This document shows positions 26,181 to 35,510 of a stretch of DNA of 64,000 nucleotides, in pieces. The position numbers were made by a program, and so were the translations under genes. The notes below the pieces were generated by a model. The model was not told the origin of the DNA, did no database searches, and saw only the letters and a list, made by a program, of their open reading frames with translations. Each line of letters opens with the position of its first letter. The first letter of the stretch is position 1. The stretch spans positions 175,226 through 239,225 of the forward strand of contig DEAD01000013.1 in NCBI GenBank assembly GCA_002346645.1, given 5' to 3'. The DNA comes from Dehalococcoidia bacterium UBA2991 (GTDB lineage: Bacteria; Chloroflexota; Dehalococcoidia; Tepidiformales; Tepidiformaceae).

Positions 26181-26648
26181 ATGCCACACGATCCAGTGCC
26201 GATGACAAAGGAAGGTTTCTCCAAGGTTGAGGCAGAGCTGGAGAGTATGCGGGCCACTCGTAAGGTTGTCGCGGACCATATCCACAAAGCTCGCCAACAC
26301 GGTACCAGCCAAAACGATGCTGAATATGACAATGCTAAACAGGAGCAGAGCCTGCTAGAAGGGAATATCCTCCACCTAGAGGACATTCTCCGGCGAGCCG
26401 TCATTATCGACGAGGAAGGCGCGCACCACTCCTCTCGTGTAGTGGTTGGGAGCAGAGTAAAGGTAAAGCAGGGAAGAAAAACCTTGCATTACCAAATTGT
26501 CGGTCCGCCTGAAGCAAATGCTACGGAGGGTCGTATCTCCAACGAGTCACCCATCGGTGCAGCGTTATTGGGGCACTCTAAGGGTGAGGAAGTCGAGATC
26601 TCAGTTCCGAGTGGCATCATCAAGCTAAAGATCATCGAAATCGACTAA
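26181..26648 (+). CDS. GreA-family transcript factor lacking the catalytic acidic tip
   Basis: A 155-residue protein with the full GreA layout: N-terminal coiled coil (residues 8-75) and a C-terminal FKBP-like domain with VVVGSRVKVKQ, ISNESPIGAALLGHSKGEEVEISVPSG. The coiled-coil tip, which carries two acidic residues in active GreA (E. coli Asp41 and Glu44), reads GTSQNDAEY, so these are Thr42 and Asn45. Without them the protein should still enter the RNA-polymerase secondary channel but not stimulate transcript cleavage, like Gfh-type factors. A strong terminator follows. It could be the sole Gre factor or a paralogue; the window cannot tell. Confidence 0.85.
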   Translation: MPHDPVPMTKEGFSKVEAELESMRATRKVVADHIHKARQHGTSQNDAEYDNAKQEQSLLEGNILHLEDILRRAVIIDEEGAHHSSRVVVGSRVKVKQGRKTLHYQIVGPPEANATEGRISNESPIGAALLGHSKGEEVEISVPSGIIKLKIIEID

Positions 26649-26672
26649 ACGCGGCGCTTCGCTTAAAACCGC

Positions 26673-26703
26673 AGAAGGCCGCCCCGCAGCGGCCTTCTTT
26701 GCT
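26673..26703 (+). terminator. Intrinsic terminator after greA
   Basis: A perfect 10-bp GC-rich stem (AGAAGGCCGC with GCGGCCTTCT) around a 6-nt loop, followed by a short T-run. It sits 24 nt after the greA stop and before lysS. Confidence 0.85.
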
Positions 26704-26729
26704 GCAAGCAAAAAAGCATAGGAAACGAA

Positions 26730-28271
26730 ATGAGCAACACAAACGGCACGGAAGAGTTGGAGGGGGAAGCGACCTCCGGAACAGGTGCTGGCGATCTGCG
26801 CTCTCAGCGTATCGAGCGAGCAGAGCAACTCCGCAACGCGGGCCTTGAGCCTTACCCCCCACGCATCGAGCGAACACATACAAACGCTGAAGTTGAGGCC
26901 CTTCTTGAAGGGGTTGCCAGCGACTCCGAAACCGAACTCGAATCCGTTGCAATCGCTGGGCGAGTTGTAGCACAACGAGGGATGGGTCGGGCAAGCTTTT
27001 TAGATGTAATCGACGGCACCGGTCGCCTACAGGTTCTGCTACGACGCAATGTCATTGGAGAGGATGCCTACACGCGCCTAAAGCTACTGGACCTAGGTGA
27101 CTTCGTCGCTGTGCAGGGAACGCCGATGCGCACACGAACAGGAGAGGCGACCGTTGGGGCCACCACCTGGCAGATAGTCACTAAGGCACTGCGCGCACCA
27201 CCCGAGAAATTTCATGGCCTAACGGATCTGGAGATTCGCCAACGGCAACGCTACCTCGATCTCCTATCGAACGAGGATGTACGTACTACCTTCCGGATGC
27301 GCAGCCACATCGTGAGTGCAATCCGCCGCCGATTAGACGAGCTCGATTATCTCGAAGTGGAGACACCGGTATTGCAGGAAGAGGCAGGAGGGGCCGCAGC
27401 AAGACCATTCCAAACCCACTCAGAGGCCCTTGACGAGGAGCGATCCTTACGCATTAGCCTTGAATTACACCTAAAGCGGCTGCTAGTAGGCGGCTACGAA
27501 CGGGTCTACGAGATTGGTCGCATCTTCCGCAATGAAGGATTCAGTCAACGTCACAATCCTGAGTTCACGATGCTTGAGTTGTACGAGGCCTACGGTGACT
27601 ACGGCACCATGGCAACACTGCTAGAGGACCTGGTGAGCGGAGTAGCCAAGGAAGTGCTTGGGACCATGAAAGTATCATTCGGGGACAACGAAATCGATTT
27701 TTCCCCACCATGGCAACGCATTACCTACCACGAAGCACTCCGTAAGTACGGGGACTTTGACCTGGATCAATTTGGCGAGACAGAGGCACTACGAGATGCG
27801 CTCCGGCAGCGAGGCTTAGATACCCCAGCTGAGGCAGGACGAGGCAAGCTAATCGACATTGCCACAAGCAGCCTCGTGGAGCCTCACCTAGTCCAACCCA
27901 CATTCCTGCTGGACTATCCAATCGAGCTCTCTCCACTGGCAAAACGGAAAGCCGGTTTTCCAGATTTGGTTGAGCGATTTGAGGCATTCGTTGGCGGCTT
28001 TGAGTTCGCAAACGCCTACTCGGAGCTCAATGATCCTGTTGACCAACGAGAACGCTTTGAGAAACAGCAGGCACTGCGTCAGGCAGGGGACGAAGAAGTA
28101 GAACTGGCCGACGAAGACTTCCTTATTTCTTTGGAACACGGAATGCCACCAGCCGGCGGCCTGGGGTTTGGGATCGACCGGCTAGTTATGCTGCTTCTCG
28201 GCCATACGAGCATCCGCGAAGTAATACTCTTCCCTCAGCACCGCAAGCTCCATAAGCAGGATGAAGAGTGA
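26730..28271 (+). CDS. lysS: Lysyl-tRNA synthetase (class II)
   Basis: A 513-residue class II enzyme charging tRNA-Lys. After an unusual acidic N-terminal extension (about residues 1-22), the OB-fold anticodon-binding domain (about 70-165) carries AGRVVAQRGMGRASFLDVIDGTGRLQ. Motif 2 is GRIFRNEGFSQRHNPEFTMLELYEAY and motif 3 is GLGFGIDRLVMLL. AGGA lies 6 nt before the ATG. It heads a run lysS-Nudix-serS with overlapping ends. Confidence 0.95.
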   Translation: MSNTNGTEELEGEATSGTGAGDLRSQRIERAEQLRNAGLEPYPPRIERTHTNAEVEALLEGVASDSETELESVAIAGRVVAQRGMGRASFLDVIDGTGRLQVLLRRNVIGEDAYTRLKLLDLGDFVAVQGTPMRTRTGEATVGATTWQIVTKALRAPPEKFHGLTDLEIRQRQRYLDLLSNEDVRTTFRMRSHIVSAIRRRLDELDYLEVETPVLQEEAGGAAARPFQTHSEALDEERSLRISLELHLKRLLVGGYERVYEIGRIFRNEGFSQRHNPEFTMLELYEAYGDYGTMATLLEDLVSGVAKEVLGTMKVSFGDNEIDFSPPWQRITYHEALRKYGDFDLDQFGETEALRDALRQRGLDTPAEAGRGKLIDIATSSLVEPHLVQPTFLLDYPIELSPLAKRKAGFPDLVERFEAFVGGFEFANAYSELNDPVDQRERFEKQQALRQAGDEEVELADEDFLISLEHGMPPAGGLGFGIDRLVMLLLGHTSIREVILFPQHRKLHKQDEE

Positions 28272-28780
28272 CTGCTCCCATAGAGCGCCATACCACCAGC
28301 ACGGCGTACGTAGTCTCCGGCAATCGGACGCTGTTGCTATGGCATGCAAAGCTGGGCATGTGGCTTCCCCCGGGAGGCCACAGCGAACCTAACGAGGATC
28401 CAGTGCAGACAGCCCGTCGCGAAGCACAGGAGGAGTCCGGCCTTGAGGTAGACGTGATTGCGCCACCAGACCTGTTAATCTGCGAAGGACCAGTTGTTCT
28501 ACCACCGCCAGTAGTCATCCTGATTGAGGATATTGTTCGCCCAGACCAGCCATTCCACCAACACATTGACCACGTGTATTTCACAAAGACAAGGAATTGG
28601 GTCGATTACGAGGCACCAATTCCCCATGGACCAGCACAATGGATGAGGAGGGAAACCCTGGCGGAGTCATTTTCGCTCCCCACGCCCGATGGTACTCTCG
28701 TTCCTGTGGCCCAAGACGTGCGCCTCCTAGGCATCCGAGCGCTAGATGCTGCTGCAGCGGCAGTGGAGGAGCGATGCTGA
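28268..28780 (+). CDS. Nudix hydrolase
   Basis: A 170-residue Nudix protein. The box GGHSEPNEDPVQTARREAQEESGL matches GX5EX7REUXEEXGU with metal-binding glutamates intact. The GTG start overlaps the lysS stop by 4 nt (GTGA), and the stop overlaps serS by 7 nt, so the three are translationally linked. Substrate (oxidised nucleotides, dinucleoside polyphosphates, sugar nucleotides) cannot be told from sequence. Sitting between two aminoacyl-tRNA synthetases, it might clear their adenylylated by-products such as Ap4A (inference). Confidence 0.88.
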   Translation: MTAPIERHTTSTAYVVSGNRTLLLWHAKLGMWLPPGGHSEPNEDPVQTARREAQEESGLEVDVIAPPDLLICEGPVVLPPPVVILIEDIVRPDQPFHQHIDHVYFTKTRNWVDYEAPIPHGPAQWMRRETLAESFSLPTPDGTLVPVAQDVRLLGIRALDAAAAAVEERC

Positions 28781-30054
28781 GTGCTCAGTTCATCCGCGAG
28801 AACCTGGAACGCGTCCGAAGAGATATCACCTCAAGGGGTGCACAGGCTCCCCTCGACACAATTCTGGTTCTCGACGAACAGCGGCGAGCCCTTATCGGAG
28901 AGGTAGAGGGACGTCGTGCCGAACGCAACACTGCTAGCAAGGCCATAGGTCAAACAAAAGACCCCGATGAGCGTGCCAAAAGAATTGAAGCGGCACGAGC
29001 TCTCGGAGAGGAGCTCGAGGGGTTGGAAGCACAGCTAAGGGAGGCTGAAGAAGCTCTCAACCAATCCCTCTATGAGGTACCCAATGTCCTAGACCCTGAG
29101 ACTCCTGTGGGTATAGACGACAGCGAAAATGTCACCGTTCTAACTGTGGGCCAAGCACGCGAATTCTCCTTCGAGCCCCGTCCACACTGGGAGGTGGGGG
29201 AAAGCCTGGACGGTATTGACCTAGAGCGGGGAGCTAAGATGTCTGGCTCGCGCTTCTTCGTGCTTCGCGGGGGAATCGCCCGCCTGCACCGAGCGATGCT
29301 CCAGTGGATGATCGACTTTCATGTGGATGGCGGCTATATCGAACACTACCTCCCCTACATGCTTACCGAAGAGTCCTTCTTTGCTTCAGGTCACCTGCCC
29401 GATTTTCGTGACAACCTTTACCAGGATGCCGAACAGGACTACCTGTTCATTCCAACAGCAGAGGCACCCTTCGCCAACCTCTATCGTGACGAAATACTCC
29501 CACCTGGATCACTCCCCCTGCGCCTCGTTGCACACACTCCCTGCTTCCGGCGGGAGAAAATGAGCGCGGGAAGAGATACGCGCGGCCTAAAGCGGCTACA
29601 TCAATTCGAGAAAGTCGAAATGTTCGTCTTCTGTGAACCCGAAGAGAGCGAAGCAGAATTACAAACCATGGTGGAACGAGCCTCCGGCCTAGCAGAGGCC
29701 CTCGAAATTCCCTACCGAGTGCTCCAACTCTGCTCAGGAGACATCGGCTTCAAAGCATCAAAGGCTTATGACATCGAACTCTGGTCCCCAGGAGTGGGGG
29801 AGTGGCTGGAGGTAAGTTCGATTTCAGATACTCTGGACTTCCAAGCGCGTCGAGCAAACGTGCGCTTCCGGCCCGCTGCCGAGACTAGGCCGCGTTTTCC
29901 GCACATGCTGAATGGCTCAGGACTCGGGGCACCCCGCGCACTCGTAGCAATCATTGAGAACTATCAGCAGGAGGATGGCTCGATCGCCATACCCCGTGTG
30001 CTTCAGCCCTACATGGGAGGAACCACACGGATCGAAGCAGAAAGTTCTACCTAA
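28774..30054 (+). CDS. serS: Seryl-tRNA synthetase
   Basis: A 426-residue class II synthetase. The N-terminal coiled-coil arm that holds the long variable arm of tRNA-Ser spans about residues 30-100. The catalytic core has [17 protein letters not shown], motif 2 [27 protein letters not shown], and motif 3 [19 protein letters not shown]. The start at 28774 gives the canonical [15 protein letters not shown] opening. It overlaps the Nudix stop and converges on clpP, whose stop overlaps by 4 nt on the other strand. Confidence 0.95.
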   Translation: MLSAQFIRENLERVRRDITSRGAQAPLDTILVLDEQRRALIGEVEGRRAERNTASKAIGQTKDPDERAKRIEAARALGEELEGLEAQLREAEEALNQSLYEVPNVLDPETPVGIDDSENVTVLTVGQAREFSFEPRPHWEVGESLDGIDLERGAKMSGSRFFVLRGGIARLHRAMLQWMIDFHVDGGYIEHYLPYMLTEESFFASGHLPDFRDNLYQDAEQDYLFIPTAEAPFANLYRDEILPPGSLPLRLVAHTPCFRREKMSAGRDTRGLKRLHQFEKVEMFVFCEPEESEAELQTMVERASGLAEALEIPYRVLQLCSGDIGFKASKAYDIELWSPGVGEWLEVSSISDTLDFQARRANVRFRPAAETRPRFPHMLNGSGLGAPRALVAIIENYQQEDGSIAIPRVLQPYMGGTTRIEAESST

Positions 30055-30692
30055 TCTTTTTCTGAGGCAGAACTCGCACCATTTGAGCCTGCCACAGGCC
30101 CCTCCAATACCTCGTCGATAAGACCGTAATCTTTGGCAGCCTCCGCATCGAGCCAGAAATCACGGTCGGTATCCCTCTCGATCCGGTCCATAGGCTGACC
30201 AGTCTGCTCGTGGATGATATTGCGCAGTATCGCCTGTAGACGAAGTGTCTCCTTAGCCTGAATCTCTATATCAGACGCCTGTCCTTCTGCCCCTCCCATC
30301 ACCTGGTGAAGGTGGACAGTGGCATTAGGGAGGGCTGTGCGCTTGCCCTTAGCACCACCAGTTAGAAGCACTGTTCCCATGCTAGCTGCAAGACCAATAC
30401 AGACCGTGGCAACATCTGGACGGATAAGTTGCATAGTGTCGTAGATAGCTAGTCCTGCAGTGACGCTACCGCCTGGACTGTTCACATATAGGGTCACATC
30501 TTTCTCGTCGTCTTCACGATCGAGATAGAGGAGTTGGGCGATGATGATATTTGCGACCATCGCGTCGATGGGTGTCCCTAGAAAAACTATGCGCTCCTTA
30601 AGGAGAAGCGAATAGATGTCGTAGGCACGCTCACGGCGACCGTCGGACTCAATGACGAGAGGCATAATGTCGCGAATGGGATCCAGGCTCAC
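30051..30692 (-). CDS. clpP: ATP-dependent Clp protease proteolytic subunit
   Basis: A 213-residue serine peptidase. The catalytic serine is in GLAASMGT (Ser104), the histidine in [16 protein letters not shown] (His129), and the aspartate in the [10 protein letters not shown] segment near residue 174-178. It begins at GTG with GGAGGT 6 nt upstream. The C-terminal tail is polar and slightly extended. It assembles into the double heptamer that works with ClpX/ClpC unfoldases, which are not in this window. Confidence 0.95.
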   Translation of the reverse strand: MSLDPIRDIMPLVIESDGRRERAYDIYSLLLKERIVFLGTPIDAMVANIIIAQLLYLDREDDEKDVTLYVNSPGGSVTAGLAIYDTMQLIRPDVATVCIGLAASMGTVLLTGGAKGKRTALPNATVHLHQVMGGAEGQASDIEIQAKETLRLQAILRNIIHEQTGQPMDRIERDTDRDFWLDAEAAKDYGLIDEVLEGPVAGSNGASSASEKD

Positions 30693-30783
30693 TTAGGACC
30701 TCCAGGCGGTGGTATCCCCCAGTTTGCTAGTCCCGATCCGTGCGAACAATCCACCCGCCCGTGCCCATGCCCGACTGGCAGGC

Positions 30784-30789
30784 TAGAAT
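30784..30789 (+). promoter_or_regulatory. Candidate -10 box (TAGAAT) for the leaderless zinc-ribbon gene
   Basis: TAGAAT ends 6 nt before the ATG at 30796, with no Shine-Dalgarno. The 100-nt spacer to divergent clpP contains no other obvious signal. Confidence 0.45.
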
Positions 30790-30795
30790 TGGCCC

Positions 30796-30969
30796 ATGAA
30801 GAAGTGTCCAGCCTGCGGACGCGAGAACCTAAATGTCTATGGCTACTGCCAGGGATGCGGACGTGGCTTCGCTGACATTGAGGATTCCGAAAGCGCCGAC
30901 AAAGGGCCTAATCCGCGGGTACAAGCGTTTTTGAACTGGCTACGGGGCCAACGTCCAACCACCGCTTAA
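30796..30969 (+). CDS. 57-residue zinc-ribbon protein
   Basis: A very short gene starting MKKCPACGRENLNVYGYCQGCG. Two CxxC knuckles (Cys4/Cys7 and Cys18/Cys21) make a minimal zinc ribbon, followed by an acidic linker and an amphipathic helix RVQAFLNWLRGQ. No Shine-Dalgarno is present, but a -10-like TAGAAT at exact leaderless spacing supports expression. Such stand-alone zinc ribbons are common, and often uncharacterised, nucleic-acid or protein adaptors. Function unknown. Confidence 0.65.
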   Translation: MKKCPACGRENLNVYGYCQGCGRGFADIEDSESADKGPNPRVQAFLNWLRGQRPTTA

Positions 30970-31138
30970 GACTTCTACCTTCCCCCTTGTACCTCATTTA
31001 GGCTTAGTACTTCAGGGAACCAGAATCGTACTGCTCTTCTTGGCTGCTGCAGGCGATCAGGCTTGCTATGTTCAAGGGCTCTGACCACCCTAGTGTTAAT
31101 CCTCTGCCCAATTAGATAGCTGCTCACAAAGACGAGCG

Positions 31139-31144
31139 TAAGAT
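31139..31144 (+). promoter_or_regulatory. -10 candidate (TAAGAT) for the aldolase gene
   Basis: TAAGAT lies 35 nt before the ATG at 31180, implying a leader of about 28 nt that includes the ribosome site GGGGA. The remainder of the spacer from 30970 shows no other signal. Confidence 0.35.
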
Positions 31145-31179
31145 TCCCCCTAATCGAATCCATCCAAACAGGGGAAAAC

Positions 31180-32208
31180 ATGGACGAACGCGTACTCCGG
31201 CAGACAGTTACGGACCTGGTCGCGCCCAGCAAGGGCATCCTCGCCGCGGACGAAAGCTCACGCACTATAAAAAGACGCTTCGACTCAATCGGCGCAGAGT
31301 CGACTGAGGAAAACCGCCGCGCCTACCGATCTCTCCTGCTAACCACACCAGGAATCGGAGACTACATCTGCGGAGTAATCCTATTTGAGGAGACGCTGGG
31401 CCAGAGCGACAGTAACGGCACATCTCTACCGCAAGTCGCGGAAGCGGCAGGAGTGGTCCCCGGCATTAAGGTGGACAAAGGAACCGTTCCCCTACCAGGC
31501 GCTCCTGGAGATCTGGTCACCGAAGGGCTAGATGGATTGGCAGAACGTCTCGAAGGGTACAAACAGCAAGGTGCCCGCTTCGCCAAGTGGCGCGAGGTTT
31601 ACAACGTTAGCGAAACCTTGCCCAGCCAATTAGCCGTTTCCGCCAACGCCGAAGTTTTGGCCCGCTACGCTCGCATCTGTCAGGAAGCAGAAGTGGTACC
31701 CATCGTAGAGCCGGAGGTATTAATGGACGGCGGACATTCCATTGGGCGCTGCAAAGAAGTGACCGAGAACGTTTTGCACGCGGTCTTCGAAGCGCTAGAC
31801 CGCCATCGCGTGATGCTAGAAGGAATAGTTTTGAAGCCAAACATGGTGCTACCAGGAGGAGACAGCGGTCAGAAATCCACACCAGAGGAGGTAGCTGATG
31901 CAACGCTTACAGTATTCCGTCGAGCGGTTCCGGCTGCCGTTCGTACGATCAATTTCCTCTCAGGGGGACAGTCAGCAGTAGAGTCGACCGCAAATCTCAA
32001 TGCCATCAATACGGCTAAAGGCGAAAAACCCTGGGCTCTGAGCTTCTCTTATGGGCGTGGCCTGCAAGCTCCCGCATTAGCTGCATGGGGCGGGCAGGTC
32101 GAAAACGAGAAGGCAGCCCAGGCTGCCTTCTTCGAGCGTGCACGGCTAAATGGCCTAGCGCGAGACGGGCAGTACGAAGGAGAAACAACGCCAACGACCG
32201 CGGACTAG
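31180..32208 (+). CDS. Class I fructose-bisphosphate aldolase
   Basis: A 342-residue protein matching the animal/plant-type class I aldolase: GILAADESSRTIKRRF opening, ARFAKWREVY with the catalytic Lys-Trp-Arg (about residues 133-138), VPIVEPEVLMDG, the Schiff-base lysine in GIVLKPNMVLPG and LSGGQS for the phosphate site. It makes or splits fructose 1,6-bisphosphate. The usual C-terminal catalytic tyrosine is not evident at the tail, where the protein ends in a Thr-rich stretch. GGGGA precedes the ATG by 4 nt. Confidence 0.93.
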   Translation: MDERVLRQTVTDLVAPSKGILAADESSRTIKRRFDSIGAESTEENRRAYRSLLLTTPGIGDYICGVILFEETLGQSDSNGTSLPQVAEAAGVVPGIKVDKGTVPLPGAPGDLVTEGLDGLAERLEGYKQQGARFAKWREVYNVSETLPSQLAVSANAEVLARYARICQEAEVVPIVEPEVLMDGGHSIGRCKEVTENVLHAVFEALDRHRVMLEGIVLKPNMVLPGGDSGQKSTPEEVADATLTVFRRAVPAAVRTINFLSGGQSAVESTANLNAINTAKGEKPWALSFSYGRGLQAPALAAWGGQVENEKAAQAAFFERARLNGLARDGQYEGETTPTTAD

Positions 32209-32217
32209 CAGAGCTTC

Positions 32218-32223
32218 CTATAA
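32218..32223 (+). promoter_or_regulatory. Consensus -10 hexamer (TATAAT)
   Basis: TATAAT lies 37 nt upstream of the ATG at 32261, just after the aldolase stop. It could drive the gene that follows, whose ribosome site GGGAGA lies 6 nt before the ATG. Confidence 0.45.
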
Positions 32224-32260
32224 TCTGATCAGCCGAAGGAAGAACACAGGGAGACTCGCA

Positions 32261-33940
32261 ATGCCAGCGACACGTGACAAGCAAGCGGATCTCCTCTTCG
32301 CCCAACTTGAAGAGGGCATTCTTGAACGTGACCAGCATGCCACTCGAAAGACATTGCTGGACCTTCTTTATGTCGGGCAAGCCCCTGTCGAGATCCTGAG
32401 TGAGACCATTCGCGCCCACGCTCCGTACACAAACGTGCCCTACCACCAAAGGGTTGACGGAGGGGTTTTACGCTTCGTAAACAACGATCACTGCCTCCTC
32501 AGTTCGCGTACTTGCCTCCACTTGCCCCGCTACTTGCCTACCGAACTACAGCACCTGCCTCTGGCACAAACACTCTGGTACGTACCTACAGGCCTTGACC
32601 CGTGGAATCAGCTCATTGGGCGGATGCCAGGCCACTACGGACGACGCACCTACAAACCGGTTGTCGGCGTGGAGCCACCTCCACCCGAACGACACTGGGA
32701 GGACCAAGAGCCACTGCACATCGAGGGTACTTTTGAAGAAGGCCTGAACGAGTGGCTCACACTTGTTGAGCGGGGAGAGGTGATTAAAGCCTACCGCGTT
32801 TTCCTAGGCCTATTCGAAAATACGCAGCGACGGGAAGAATTGCTGGCCCAACTCGTCTTTGCAGGGCTTATCGATGTGCAAGGACGATTGCTCCACAACC
32901 GTTCCTACACAACCGGTCACAAAGCGTATCGCGCTCGAGCAACGATTGAGCTCGGGCAGGCAATCGGTTGGGGAAATGCTCACCACGTTCTCTACGCAGG
33001 AGTCTTAGATGTGGCTGTAGGACCACGTTGGCACTCGGAATACGAGATGGCGTGCCAGGTTGAGCTATACAGACTTCGGGAGGAACTTCCTGGCTCGTCT
33101 ATTGATCCGACGCCTGCAGCCACCCGCGACGGAGAGCTATTCGCAAACCAGGAAGCACTCTCAGAACCAGAGGCTGAAGGCCTCATACGAGCACTCACGA
33201 CATCGCCAGAACCAGACTACATCGAGCACCTCGTAGCTTTACTTCTAGCAGGGCGTGGGCCTCGCCAGATTCTGGACACAATCCAGATAGCTGCAGCCAA
33301 CGTAATCCTAGAGACCGTCTTGCCCGACGATTTCTCAATGCCACAGCACGCCTACGAGTACACCAATACTCTTCGCTGGTTTTATGACAATTTTTCGCAC
33401 CCCCACCGCACAAAGCTGCTCTTCGTAGCTGGCTCATTCGTTAACCAGGCTGCCCGCTGGATCGCCAATTTAAAGGGTCACGGAAGGCCTATCGTTTCAC
33501 CACCTAAGGGATACGATTCGCTCTCGGGCAAGCAGCTCCTTGCTCGATTGGATAACTCTCTTATGTCATTGGAAAAGGAGGCGAGCGTGGCCTGGACCCA
33601 AGCATATCTCGACGCCGGCTTCGGGCGTTCTCCTCTCCTCCATACGCTCACAACAGCCGCTGTCAAACATGGAAACGACCCGCACAATCAAGAGATCGGC
33701 CTCTGTCTTGCAGAGGACTACGGTCACTCCACCTCAACGCAGCGAGACACCTTGTTGTTGGCAAGTGCGTGGAACACCGCTGGGCATCGCAAATACGGGG
33801 ATTCACTGGAATCATTTCAGCGCTTTGCCAAGGCAATTGGGCAAAGCGCTGACGGAAAAAGTGGAGATGGGGTTGATCCCGAAGAGGCAGTTCTTGACCA
33901 AATCGAACAGCTGCCAGAACCAGCACCACCGGACCGATAG
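32261..33940 (+). CDS. Unrecognised His-rich helical protein (559 residues)
   Basis: A long, apparently cytoplasmic protein that I cannot place. It looks mostly helical with two halves that echo each other: both contain a short LLxxGxxPxxIL helix (near residues 33-45 and 325-340) followed by a histidine/aromatic-rich segment (HAPYTNVPYHQ; MPQHAYEYTNTLRWFYDNFSHPHRTKLL). Another such segment in the middle reads AIGWGNAHHVLYAG. Paired histidines could bind metal or heme; questin-oxidase-like proteins are a distant thought only. It has a TATAAT promoter candidate and its own ribosome site. Function unknown. Confidence 0.7.
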   Translation: MPATRDKQADLLFAQLEEGILERDQHATRKTLLDLLYVGQAPVEILSETIRAHAPYTNVPYHQRVDGGVLRFVNNDHCLLSSRTCLHLPRYLPTELQHLPLAQTLWYVPTGLDPWNQLIGRMPGHYGRRTYKPVVGVEPPPPERHWEDQEPLHIEGTFEEGLNEWLTLVERGEVIKAYRVFLGLFENTQRREELLAQLVFAGLIDVQGRLLHNRSYTTGHKAYRARATIELGQAIGWGNAHHVLYAGVLDVAVGPRWHSEYEMACQVELYRLREELPGSSIDPTPAATRDGELFANQEALSEPEAEGLIRALTTSPEPDYIEHLVALLLAGRGPRQILDTIQIAAANVILETVLPDDFSMPQHAYEYTNTLRWFYDNFSHPHRTKLLFVAGSFVNQAARWIANLKGHGRPIVSPPKGYDSLSGKQLLARLDNSLMSLEKEASVAWTQAYLDAGFGRSPLLHTLTTAAVKHGNDPHNQEIGLCLAEDYGHSTSTQRDTLLLASAWNTAGHRKYGDSLESFQRFAKAIGQSADGKSGDGVDPEEAVLDQIEQLPEPAPPDR

Positions 33941-34057
33941 GCAACAGGCATCTCCTTCTAACATTAGCCTTACCCTACCCAGGCCTTCTTTATATGTTGA
34001 GAATAGACCGGCATGACTGGCGTAAGTTGAGAACTTACCCAAGGCCAGGGGGTTGTT

Positions 34058-35083
34058 TTGCCACTTAGGCAATTGGCTAAGCCGATACGACTTGCAATCG
34101 GTATTGCCATCAGCCTACTTTTAGTCTGGCTCCTACTTCGCGACGTGAACCTCGGCGATATGGCCAGAACACTAGAAAAAGCTGACCTACGATTCCTTTT
34201 TCCCATCGTATTAATCTTCGTTACCCGTTACTGGTTGCGAGCCATCCGCTGGAAAATCCTTGTCGAGCATCTGAGCGCAGTCACGACACGGAGAGCCTTC
34301 CCACGGGTAATTCTTGGGCAGGCAGCAAATATGGCCCTGCCATTCGGATTGGGATACGTCTTAATGATCCAGGTAACGGCAAAAAAATTCGGCATCGGAA
34401 GGACCGAGCTTCTGGGGGCTGAAGCACTGGAGCGCATCATGGACGGGTTCGTTTTCGCTCTGCTGATGGCCATAGCACTAGCTACCCTCACTATCGGCGA
34501 TAGCTTCACGGGGCTAGCAGCGTTCATGCTCTTCGGAACCCCCGCTGGCATTGCACTAGCCTGGTTCGCTACCCGTAAATCCGCCGCGATACACTCTGGG
34601 AAGCCATGGAACCGACTACTCACTCATCAACGGGTTGTTCCCTTTCTCCAGGGGCTCAGCTCGGTCCAAAGTCCCAGGCAAACTGGAAACGTGCTTGTAC
34701 TCTCTGCAGCAATTTGGATAAGCGAAGCGCTACTGTACTGGGCCGTTGCCGCCTCACTTGGGATCAGCCTTAGCTTCTTCGTGCATATCTTTGTAGTTGC
34801 AGCAGCAAATATCGGTGCAGGAATCCCACTAGCTCAGGCAAGCGTTGGGCTGGCGTTTCTTGCAAAAGAGGCTCTAGTCGCCTTGGGTGAAACACAGGAT
34901 GCAGCTCTGGCCTATGCGATCGGGGTGGAAGCAATAATAATTTTGCCAGCTATATTGCTGGCCCCTATCGCTGCATACGACCTGCGCCTGAGCTGGAGAG
35001 ATGCCATCCCAGGCTTTGGAGGAAGCCGCTCACAGCTAGGTCAAGACAGCGACAGTCCCCGAAGTACCCGGGAAGAGCAATGA
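34058..35083 (+). CDS. UPF0104 / LPG-synthase-type membrane protein
   Basis: A 341-residue polytopic protein with about eight hydrophobic helices of the UPF0104 (AglD, MprF N-terminal, flippase-like) family. Typical traits are the basic N-terminus, RYWLRAIRWKILVEHL near residue 50, GLGYVLMIQ, EALERIMDGFVFALL and a late IPLAQASVGLAFLAKEAL. Members move or modify polyprenyl or phospholipid substrates. The start is a TTG at 34058 with AGGGGG 5 nt upstream. It stands alone, so the substrate is unknown. Confidence 0.75.
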   Translation: MPLRQLAKPIRLAIGIAISLLLVWLLLRDVNLGDMARTLEKADLRFLFPIVLIFVTRYWLRAIRWKILVEHLSAVTTRRAFPRVILGQAANMALPFGLGYVLMIQVTAKKFGIGRTELLGAEALERIMDGFVFALLMAIALATLTIGDSFTGLAAFMLFGTPAGIALAWFATRKSAAIHSGKPWNRLLTHQRVVPFLQGLSSVQSPRQTGNVLVLSAAIWISEALLYWAVAASLGISLSFFVHIFVVAAANIGAGIPLAQASVGLAFLAKEALVALGETQDAALAYAIGVEAIIILPAILLAPIAAYDLRLSWRDAIPGFGGSRSQLGQDSDSPRSTREEQ

Positions 35084-35101
35084 GGTCTAGTCCCTTTTTC
35101 C

Positions 35102-35434
35102 ATGAATGCGCATTCCAATGACGAACTTTTCCTGGATTTAGCAGAACCATTACTTGCTGCAGAACAAGCAGAAGAAGGGACGCTGATGGGCTTCCCTTGC
35201 CTGCGCACAAGCAGGGGGGCATTTATTGCTATGGCATTACCCCGCACAGGCGACCTAATTGTGAAGGTTTCTGCAGACAGAGTAGATGAACTGATCGCCA
35301 ACGGAATTGGCCTGCCCTTTGCTCCCGCCGGCCGCCGCTTCCGGGAGTGGGTACATATCCCTGGGCGCGACGCCCGGCTTTGGGAGAAGCTTCTCAGAGA
35401 AGCCCTGACATTTGTCGAGAGGAATGTGCAATAA
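35102..35434 (+). CDS. TfoX N-terminal domain-like protein
   Basis: A 110-residue protein resembling the TfoX N-terminal domain: GTLMGFPCLRTSRGAFIAMA, then DLIVKVSADRVDELIANGIGLPFAPAGRRFREWVHIPG and a last helix LWEKLLREALTFVERN. In the family this domain is usually stand-alone and of unknown biochemical role outside competence regulation. It starts 18 nt after the membrane protein stop without a clear ribosome site. It converges with the P450 gene. Confidence 0.7.
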   Translation: MNAHSNDELFLDLAEPLLAAEQAEEGTLMGFPCLRTSRGAFIAMALPRTGDLIVKVSADRVDELIANGIGLPFAPAGRRFREWVHIPGRDARLWEKLLREALTFVERNVQ

Positions 35435-35510
35435 GCCTAGTCACTCCAAGAGCATTGGGGCGAAGCGAACACCCGAGGGAACAGCACCAATTCGTTCCGT
35501 TTTGGCAGGC

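Noticed and set aside
35435..35510. GGAAC...GTTCC hairpin followed by GTTTT as a terminator
   Set aside because: The 5-bp stem is too short and weak to report with confidence.
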